Below, piece after piece: positions 1 to 5,970 of a stretch of 6,943 bases of DNA. The notes beneath the pieces were generated by a model. It was given only the letters and a program-made list of their open reading frames with translations. It had not been told where the DNA came from and did not search any database. Each line of letters opens with the position of its first letter. Positions within the stretch are counted from its first letter, which is position 1. Origin of the DNA: Gammaproteobacteria bacterium (GTDB lineage: Bacteria > Pseudomonadota > Gammaproteobacteria > GCA-001735895); NCBI GenBank assembly GCA_029882955.1, contig JAOUJX010000219.1, positions 1-6,943 of the forward strand, written 5' to 3'. The position numbers and the translations under genes are program-made.

Positions 1-1734
1 CTGGTGACCGAACACCATCCCGACATCGAAGCGTTGGGCTGGGAATTGCCGGTTTGTCGCGATTCTTACAGCTCGGCATATATACGCCAGGAAGGACTTG
101 GTTTTCTGGTAGGTCCTTACGAGACCCGTGGCTCCAAACCCTGGGCCTTGAATGGCATGGACTGGGGATTTGATCGTGAACTATTCGAGCCCGATCTGGA
201 TCGCTTGATGCCCTTCCTCGAGCGCTGTTTCGAGCTAACCCCGAAGTTCGAAGAAGTCGGCGTCAAAACCGTGGTGAATGGACCCATCACGCATACTCCC
301 GATGATAATATTCTGGCCGGCCCACAAGCAGGCCTGACTAATTTCTGGAACCTCTGCGGCGCCAGTATCGGCATCGCCCAGGGTGGTATCGGTAAATACA
401 TGGCACAGTGGATGGTGCATGGACAGACCGAAATCAATATGGCACCGCTCGACTGCCGACGTTTTGGCGACTGGGCCGACAAGAAATACTGCACCATTAA
501 GGCTATAGAGTCCTATGAAGCGATGTATGCAGTCGGTGCACCGAATGACAATCGTCCGCATGGACGACCGATGCGCACCAGCCCAATCTACGCTCGCCTG
601 TTGCAGAAAGGTGCGGTACATGGCGCGGTACAGGGTTATGAAAAGGCTCTGTGGTTCCAGACCGATAAAGTCCGTCATGAATCACTTAGCTGGTCGCATA
701 GCGAAGCCCACCAGGTTGTCGCCGAGGAATGTAAAGCCGTTCAAAATGCTGCCGGGGTTATCGACCTCTCGGGCTCGGCCAAGTACATGGTTACCGGCCC
801 GGATGCCTTCGCATTTCTGGACAAGCTTTCCTGCAACAAATTACCCGGTAAAGACGGTCGTATTGGATTGACCCTGTTCCATTCACCGAATGGCGGCATT
901 ATGTGTGAAATGTCGATTACCCGACTAGCCGAAGATCGTTTTTACCTGGTGTCGGCGATTGGTTCCGAGCATAAAGATTTACACTGGATGCAGAGCAACG
1001 CCAGCGGATTTGACGTTACTATCGAAAACCTGACGGATGACATGAGCTCGATGTTAATCACCGGACCAAACTCGCGCAATATTCTGCAGCTAATGACCGA
1101 AGAAGATTTGTCCAACGAAGCCTTGCGCTGGTTATCTGCCAAAGAGATGCAGCTCGACAGCGCAAAAGTACTCGTCATTCGAGTGTCTTACGCTGGTGAA
1201 CTCGGTTATGAATTACACATGCCATCGTATCAGCTGCTGTCGATTTATGACTCGATGTGCGACTACGGTGCTGAATTCGGTCTGCGTGATTTTGGCGGCT
1301 ATGCCTTTAACTCAATGCGTATGGAAAAAATGTATCGAGCCTACGGCAACGAATTTACCGAAGAAATCAGTGGCCTCGAAGCGGGAATGGGGCGCTTCAT
1401 CGACACCAGCCGTGACTTCATCGGTTGTGACAATATCAAACAGCGTCAAAAGAAAGAATACGCTATCGAACTCGCCTACCTCGTATTCGACGATGATATC
1501 GGCTGCGAATGTTACGGCAACGAAGCGGTTTATCACAATGGTGAACTTATTGGTTTGACCACCGGGGGAGCTTTCGGGCATCGTATAGGCAGGAGTCTGG
1601 CTTTCGCCTATTTGAAACCTTCGGTAATTGAGCAAGGGCTGGCTGTGACGGTAGATACTTCGGTCGGTGCACGCTCGGCTCATATTAAAATGGATGCGGC
1701 TTACGATCCGAATAACGAATTATTGAGAAACTGA
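1..1734 (+). CDS. Dimethylglycine/sarcosine dehydrogenase-like flavoprotein with GcvT domain, 5'-partial
   Basis: C-terminal 577 residues of a protein probably near 810 residues long. Family members oxidise N-methyl groups of glycine derivatives with FAD and transfer the formaldehyde-level carbon to tetrahydrofolate in the cytoplasm. The reading frame is open from base 1. Its first residues (LVTEHHPDI) align with residue ~233 of the downstream paralogue, so about 230 residues carrying the Rossmann motif and FAD-linking His lie upstream; the GTG at position 4 is not the start. Visible parts (window residues): end of the FAD oxidoreductase domain with a Gly-rich segment (GIAQGGIGKYMAQW) to ~145, FAO_M-like linker ~150-220, GCV_T ~225-455 (AGVIDLSGSAKY, SYAGELGYELH, SMRMEK), GCV_T C-terminal barrel ~475-570 (GLTTGGAFGHRIG). 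Oddity: the GGxxxD motif reads GGIMCEM, with Glu (codon 907-909) where the family has the presumed catalytic Asp. Exact substrate is unknown; dimethylglycine, sarcosine or another N-methyl amino acid are all possible. Confidence 0.88.
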   Translation: MVTEHHPDIEALGWELPVCRDSYSSAYIRQEGLGFLVGPYETRGSKPWALNGMDWGFDRELFEPDLDRLMPFLERCFELTPKFEEVGVKTVVNGPITHTPDDNILAGPQAGLTNFWNLCGASIGIAQGGIGKYMAQWMVHGQTEINMAPLDCRRFGDWADKKYCTIKAIESYEAMYAVGAPNDNRPHGRPMRTSPIYARLLQKGAVHGAVQGYEKALWFQTDKVRHESLSWSHSEAHQVVAEECKAVQNAAGVIDLSGSAKYMVTGPDAFAFLDKLSCNKLPGKDGRIGLTLFHSPNGGIMCEMSITRLAEDRFYLVSAIGSEHKDLHWMQSNASGFDVTIENLTDDMSSMLITGPNSRNILQLMTEEDLSNEALRWLSAKEMQLDSAKVLVIRVSYAGELGYELHMPSYQLLSIYDSMCDYGAEFGLRDFGGYAFNSMRMEKMYRAYGNEFTEEISGLEAGMGRFIDTSRDFIGCDNIKQRQKKEYAIELAYLVFDDDIGCECYGNEAVYHNGELIGLTTGGAFGHRIGRSLAFAYLKPSVIEQGLAVTVDTSVGARSAHIKMDAAYDPNNELLRN

Positions 1735-1736
1735 AA

Positions 1737-4175
1737 ATGTCTGATAAAAAATTCCCTGAAAGCGCCCAGGTCGTCATCATCGGCGGCGGTATCGAAGGCT
1801 GCTCAATCGCCTATCACCTCGCCAAACGCGGTGTAACCGATGTGGTGGTACTCGAACGCAAGCAACTCACCTGCGGTACCACCTGGCATGCCGCCGGGCT
1901 GGTAAGTCAATTATGGCCGACCCCGACTCTGACAGCATTGGCCAAATACAGCCATGAGCTTTATGCCTCGCTCGAAGCAGAAACCGGCCAGGCTACCGGA
2001 TATCGAAAGACCGGCAGCATCTCTCTCGCCAGAACCAGCGAGCGGCTGGAAGAGCTGCAACGCACGTCATCGATGGCGGCGGTGTTCGGCGTCGAATCCG
2101 AATTCATCGACAATGATCGACTACAGGAACTCTATCCAGGTATCGATACCGATGGCATTATCGGCGCGATGTACATTGAAAACGATGGCCAGACTAATCC
2201 AATCGATACCACCATTGCACTGGCCAAAGGCGCTCGCCAGCTTGGTGCCAGGGTAATCGAAGACTGCAAGGTAACCGAGATTATCAACGAGAATGGCGCT
2301 GTTGTCGGTGTTAAAACAGCGCTGGGTGATATCAGGGCCGACAAGGTAGTACTCACAGCCGGATTATGGTCGCGCGACCTGGCCGCACCCTTAGGCGTCG
2401 ATTTACCTTTATACGCCTGCGAACACTTCTATGTGGTGACTGACGAAATGCCCGAACTCACCAAACGGCCGGTTCTCCGTGATTTCGACAAAGGCATTTA
2501 TTTTAAAGAAGACGCCGGTAAAATGATGATAGGCTGGTTCGAAAAGGACGCCATCGGTTGCCCGATGAGCAAAATCCCGGAAGACTTTTGCTTCGACCAG
2601 TTCGAAGTCGATATGGATCATATCGAACCTTATTTAATCGGCGGCATGGAAACCTTCCCCGCATTCGGCGAAGCCGGTATTCGTACCTTTTTTAACGGGC
2701 CGGAGAGTTTCACCAACGATAATTTACACTTGATGGGGCCGACCCCGGAAGTCGATAATTTCTACGTCGCCTGCGGTATGAACTCGAAAGGCATCGGTGG
2801 CGGTGGCGGTCTCGGTAAAATTATGGCCGACTGGATTATCGACGGTCACCCGTCGGGTGATGTCTGGGAGTGTGATGTACGCCGCTCGCACCCGATACAA
2901 CGCACGCAAAGCTATGTCGAGTCACGTATCCCGGAAGCACTCGGTCATTCCTACGATATGCACTGGCCTTTTTATCAATACCATACGGCGCGAGATTTGA
3001 TGCTCTCTCCCCTGCATGAAACCTTAAAGCAGCAAGGCGCCTGTTTCGGTGAAGTCGGTGGCTACGAACGTGCCAACTGGTTTGCCCGCGATGGTGCCGA
3101 AGCCAAATACGAATATAGTTACAAGCGGCAGAACTGGTTTGAGTTTTATCAGCAGGAGCACCTTGCGGTGCGCGAATCGCTGGGGCTGTTCGACATGTCG
3201 TCTTTTGCCAAATTCGAAGTCTCAGGTGCGGATGCTCAGTCATCCCTGCAATATATTTCAGCGGCTGATATGAACGTCGATGTCGGCAAGGTTGTTTATA
3301 CACAATGGCTCGATGAACGTGGCGGCATCAATGCCGATCTGTCGATTGTCAAGATTGATGATAATCGTTTCTGGGTCGTCACCAGCATTGGTTCGTTCAA
3401 TCGTGACTGGTGGCATTTGAAGAAAAATCTGCGGGGCGACGTCACCCTCACCGACGTCAGTCAGCAATACGCCTGCTTATCTTTACAGGGCCCGAATGCG
3501 CGTAAAGCGCTGGCCAAAATAGTGGACACCGACGTATCGGCAGAAGGCTTTGCTTTCGGCGTTGGTCGCTTCGCTAAAATTGAAGCGGTTGAATGCTGGT
3601 TACAACGCCTGTCTTATGTTGGTGAGCTGGGCTGGGAAATATTCGTCCCCGCTGAAAATGCGGTCACCGTATTTGAGGCGATTCAACAGGCCGGCGCAGA
3701 ATATGATATCTGCAACGCTGGTTTACATGCGTTGAATAGTTTACGCCTGGAGAAAGGCTTCCGACACTGGGGTCACGACATCGGTGCCGAGGATAATTTA
3801 ATCCAGGCCGGTCTCGGTTTCGTTGCTAAACCCGAAGCCGGAGACTTCATGGGTCGCGATGCCTTCATTCAACAAAAAGCAGCCGGCCTGCCGGACCGTC
3901 GCCTGCTGCAATTCCTGTTAAATGATCCTGAGCCACTGCTCTATCACAATGAACCCATCATCATGAACGGAGAGTCGGTTGGTTACCTGACCTCCGGTAT
4001 GTATGCGCATAGCCTTGGCGGCGCGATTGGCATGGGCTATGTGAACAAGCCCGGCCTCAGCGCTGATAAACTCGATGCGGCGCAGTTCGAAATAGAAATA
4101 GCCAGAGAGCGATTCTCCGTCAAAGCTTCTTTAAAAGCGTTTTACGACCCTAAAGCCGAACGTATGAAGGTATAA
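1737..4175 (+). CDS. Dimethylglycine/sarcosine dehydrogenase-like FAD oxidoreductase with GcvT folate domain
   Basis: Complete, 812 residues, the usual size of bacterial DMGDH/SARDH-like fusions. It is expected to oxidise an N-methyl amine with FAD and hand the carbon to tetrahydrofolate as 5,10-methylene-THF; no signal peptide or membrane segment is visible, so it is cytoplasmic. Domains in order: DAO-type FAD domain ~11-370 with the dinucleotide motif VVIIGGGIEG (12-21) and ribose-binding acid E40; GTTWHAAGL (47-55), whose H51 matches the His that binds FAD covalently in mammalian DMGDH/SARDH; FAO_M linker ~375-430; GCV_T ~465-700 with GGINAD ending at D534, the presumed catalytic Asp, plus SYVGELGWEIF and NSLRLEKG; C-terminal barrel ~720-805 (GYLTSGMYAHSLGG). 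ATG 1737 follows the previous stop by 2 nt, with only a weak GAG nine bases upstream, so translational coupling is likely. It is a divergent tandem paralogue of the preceding gene. Family is certain; substrate is not. Confidence 0.93.
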   Translation: MSDKKFPESAQVVIIGGGIEGCSIAYHLAKRGVTDVVVLERKQLTCGTTWHAAGLVSQLWPTPTLTALAKYSHELYASLEAETGQATGYRKTGSISLARTSERLEELQRTSSMAAVFGVESEFIDNDRLQELYPGIDTDGIIGAMYIENDGQTNPIDTTIALAKGARQLGARVIEDCKVTEIINENGAVVGVKTALGDIRADKVVLTAGLWSRDLAAPLGVDLPLYACEHFYVVTDEMPELTKRPVLRDFDKGIYFKEDAGKMMIGWFEKDAIGCPMSKIPEDFCFDQFEVDMDHIEPYLIGGMETFPAFGEAGIRTFFNGPESFTNDNLHLMGPTPEVDNFYVACGMNSKGIGGGGGLGKIMADWIIDGHPSGDVWECDVRRSHPIQRTQSYVESRIPEALGHSYDMHWPFYQYHTARDLMLSPLHETLKQQGACFGEVGGYERANWFARDGAEAKYEYSYKRQNWFEFYQQEHLAVRESLGLFDMSSFAKFEVSGADAQSSLQYISAADMNVDVGKVVYTQWLDERGGINADLSIVKIDDNRFWVVTSIGSFNRDWWHLKKNLRGDVTLTDVSQQYACLSLQGPNARKALAKIVDTDVSAEGFAFGVGRFAKIEAVECWLQRLSYVGELGWEIFVPAENAVTVFEAIQQAGAEYDICNAGLHALNSLRLEKGFRHWGHDIGAEDNLIQAGLGFVAKPEAGDFMGRDAFIQQKAAGLPDRRLLQFLLNDPEPLLYHNEPIIMNGESVGYLTSGMYAHSLGGAIGMGYVNKPGLSADKLDAAQFEIEIARERFSVKASLKAFYDPKAERMKV
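4166..4170 (+). promoter_or_regulatory. Ribosome binding site for the HD-domain gene
   Basis: GAAGG, seven bases before ATG 4178, lies inside the last codons of the upstream dehydrogenase gene. It is one of the two clearest Shine-Dalgarno matches in the window and fixes the start of the HD-domain protein. Confidence 0.6.
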
Positions 4176-4177
4176 CA

Positions 4178-4762
4178 ATGAAAACCGTCGAATTCACTAA
4201 AATGGAAGATGGCACCAGGGAAGAATATGCTTATCTTGATCAACTTGAGGTCGAGTATTGTAAAGGCCTGACTGATCGCCTGTTAAATGCCATGCGGGGA
4301 CTGGAAAACAGCCTGTCAGGTTATAAAATTAGTCGTCTACAGCATTGTTTACAGGGAGCCACCCGTGCCTTTCGTGCCGGCGAATCCGATGAAATGATCG
4401 TAAGCGTGCTATTACACGATATCGGCGATGAACTGGCGCCTCATTCTCACAGTGAAATGGCGGCGGCAATTTTACGCCCTTTTGTTTCAAACAAACTTTA
4501 CTGGATTGTAAAACACCACGGCGTTTTTCAAATGTATTACTACGCGCATCACTGCGGTGGCGATAGAAATATCAGAGAAATGTTTAAAGACCACGAGTGG
4601 TATCAGGACGCGATCGATTTCTGTGCTAACTACGATCAGAACTGTTTTGATCCGGAATATGATTCTGAATCACTGGAGTTTTTCGAACCCATCTTAAGGC
4701 GTGTGGTTTCAACACCCCGCTTTGACGATGTTGAACATAATGCGCGTTATGGGACGGCTTAA
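4178..4762 (+). CDS. HD-domain protein, candidate PhnZ/TmpB-like diiron oxygenase
   Basis: A 194-residue soluble protein of the HD superfamily. The metal-binding pattern is readable: H56 (RLQHCLQ), H80-D81 (LLHDIGD), H91 (HSHSEMAA), H113/H114 (VKHHGVF) and D153 (NYDQNCFDP). One His before the HD pair, two after it and a late Asp is the ligand set of two-iron HD proteins, including the mixed-valence diiron oxygenases MIOX, PhnZ and TmpB; the segments around H56 and after H80 resemble PhnZ-type proteins more than nucleotidases. From memory of PhnZ, its gating Tyr and Glu sit 10 and 7 residues before the first His. Here those places hold L46 and Y49, so substrate handling must differ. No phosphonate gene is visible nearby. 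The gene sits between a demethylating flavoprotein and an ammonia-lyase, 2 nt from each neighbour, which suggests action on the same intermediate. A phosphohydrolase role remains possible. Start ATG 4178 is supported by GAAGG seven bases upstream. Confidence 0.8.
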   Translation: MKTVEFTKMEDGTREEYAYLDQLEVEYCKGLTDRLLNAMRGLENSLSGYKISRLQHCLQGATRAFRAGESDEMIVSVLLHDIGDELAPHSHSEMAAAILRPFVSNKLYWIVKHHGVFQMYYYAHHCGGDRNIREMFKDHEWYQDAIDFCANYDQNCFDPEYDSESLEFFEPILRRVVSTPRFDDVEHNARYGTA

Positions 4763-4764
4763 AA

Positions 4765-5958
4765 ATGGAATCAGTTAATGGTGTTTTAACCCTTTTTACT
4801 AACCCGGAAGTAAATCAAAGCGAGCGATACCCCGAAGATTTAAAGACTATCGCCAGCCTCGAGAAATCCCGCCTGGCTGTCGATGAAATTTCACAATGGC
4901 CAGACTATCACCCTACCCCACTGCATTGTCTGGACAATCTGGCTGCTGACATTGGCGTCGATAAAATCTGGTACAAGGATGAATCGCAGCGCTTTCACCT
5001 GAAAAGCTTTAAGGCCCTGGGCGGCGCCTATGCTGTGGCCCGCCAATTACAGGCTAAAGTTGCAGAGCAAACCGGGGTCTCGCCAGGTATCAAAGATTTA
5101 CTGGCCAGAAAATACGATGATATTGTCAGCCAGATCGTGATCAGTTGCGCAACCGATGGCAATCATGGCCGCTCCGTTTCCTGGGGCTGTCAGATGTTTG
5201 GCTGCCAATGCGTGATCTATATTCACCGAGATGTCTCACAGGGACGACAGCAGGCGATGGAAGCCTTCGGTGCTACGGTCAATCGGATTACCGGCAACTA
5301 CGACGAATCGGTTAAACAGGCCGATGCGGACGCCAAATTGCATAGCCGAATAATCGTTTCCGATACCAGTTATGAAGGCTACATGGAAATTCCGAAAGAT
5401 GTGGCACTTGGTTATACCGTATTACTGTCCGAATCTGTCGAGCAAATGAGTGGTGAAATTCCAACCCATGTCTTCATACAAGGCGGTGTCGGTGGTCTGG
5501 CATCAGCAGTTTGCGCTTATTTCTGGGAGCTTTGGGGCGAACAACGCCCGCGTTTTATCATTGTTGAACCGGTGAATGCTAATTGTTTGCAGGAAAGTGC
5601 AAAAGCAGGAAGCCCTGTAGTAGTAGAAGGCGATCTCGATACCTTGATGGCCGGTCTCGCCTGCGGTGAAGTCTCTCAGCTAGCCTGGCAAGTATTAAAA
5701 ACCGGTGCCAACGATTTCATGACCATCAATGAAGAAGCCGTGCCCTTGACTATGAAGCTGTTAGCTAACGGTTTTAACGGCGATACCAGGATCGAAGCAG
5801 GCGAATCCGCGGTTGCAGGCCTTGCGGCATTGATTACTGCTCGTCATGATAGTGAGATGTCAGCCGCGTTAGGACTCGATGATTCCAGCCGAATTTACAT
5901 TCTCGGAACCGAAGGCGCGACTGACCCGGATGTTTATAACCAACTCATTGACAGTTAG
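4765..5958 (+). CDS. dpaL: PLP-dependent diaminopropionate ammonia-lyase (YgeX/DpaL family)
   Basis: A 397-residue fold-type II PLP enzyme, close to the length of E. coli YgeX. That enzyme splits L- and D-2,3-diaminopropionate into pyruvate and ammonia. Landmarks line up with YgeX along the whole protein: YHPTPLHCL (48-56); SFKALGGAYA (81-90), with K83 as the PLP Schiff-base lysine; ATDGNHGRS (129-137), with D131 at the place of the YgeX Asp that acts as base on the D-isomer; DTSYEGY with D200 at the place of the Asp for the L-isomer; the phosphate-binding loop QGGVGG (239-244); GLACGE; GESAVAGL; and the C-terminal GTEG (381-384). Both catalytic Asps are kept. Generic threonine dehydratase or EutB is less likely given the NHGR and GLACGE segments. 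The start is 2 nt after the HD gene, with only a weak GGGA ten bases upstream. In this operon the real substrate could be an N-substituted diaminopropionate; that part is inference. Confidence 0.88.
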   Translation: MESVNGVLTLFTNPEVNQSERYPEDLKTIASLEKSRLAVDEISQWPDYHPTPLHCLDNLAADIGVDKIWYKDESQRFHLKSFKALGGAYAVARQLQAKVAEQTGVSPGIKDLLARKYDDIVSQIVISCATDGNHGRSVSWGCQMFGCQCVIYIHRDVSQGRQQAMEAFGATVNRITGNYDESVKQADADAKLHSRIIVSDTSYEGYMEIPKDVALGYTVLLSESVEQMSGEIPTHVFIQGGVGGLASAVCAYFWELWGEQRPRFIIVEPVNANCLQESAKAGSPVVVEGDLDTLMAGLACGEVSQLAWQVLKTGANDFMTINEEAVPLTMKLLANGFNGDTRIEAGESAVAGLAALITARHDSEMSAALGLDDSSRIYILGTEGATDPDVYNQLIDS

Positions 5959-5960
5959 AC

Positions 5961-5965
5961 GGTGA
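5961..5965 (+). promoter_or_regulatory. Ribosome binding site for the M24 hydrolase gene
   Basis: GGTGA, five bases before ATG 5971, lies in the 12-nt gap after the ammonia-lyase stop codon. It favours ATG 5971 over the in-frame GTG 5962, which itself overlaps this site. Confidence 0.55.
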
Positions 5966-5970
5966 CCAGC

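Noticed and set aside
4..6. GTG at position 4 as the start of the first gene
   Set aside because: The frame is open to base 1, and the protein would begin in the middle of the FAD domain when aligned with the downstream paralogue. No binding site can be seen, so the gene is 5'-truncated by the window.
117..678. Antisense open frames of 126 and 147 codons (117-497 and 235-678)
   Set aside because: They lie wholly opposite the first flavoprotein gene, overlap each other in different frames and show no recognisable motif. They are shadows of the real coding frame.
2836..3303. Antisense open frame of 155 codons
   Set aside because: Opposite the FAO_M/GCV_T region of the second flavoprotein; its His/Arg-rich composition is typical of a reverse-frame artefact.
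1..4175. Heterotetrameric sarcosine oxidase subunits (SoxA/SoxB)
   Set aside because: The complete gene fuses an N-terminal DAO-type FAD domain directly to a GcvT half in 812 residues, the DMGDH/SARDH order. SoxA is about 1000 residues with a different order, and no SoxD or SoxG is present.
4178..4762. Phosphonate catabolism gene phnZ
   Set aside because: The HD ligand pattern is similar, but there is no PhnY-type dioxygenase or other phosphonate gene in view, and the PhnZ gating residues seem replaced.
5962..5970. GTG 5962 as the start of the M24 gene
   Set aside because: It is in frame, but the bases GGTGA that include it are well placed as a ribosome binding site for ATG 5971. It cannot be fully excluded.
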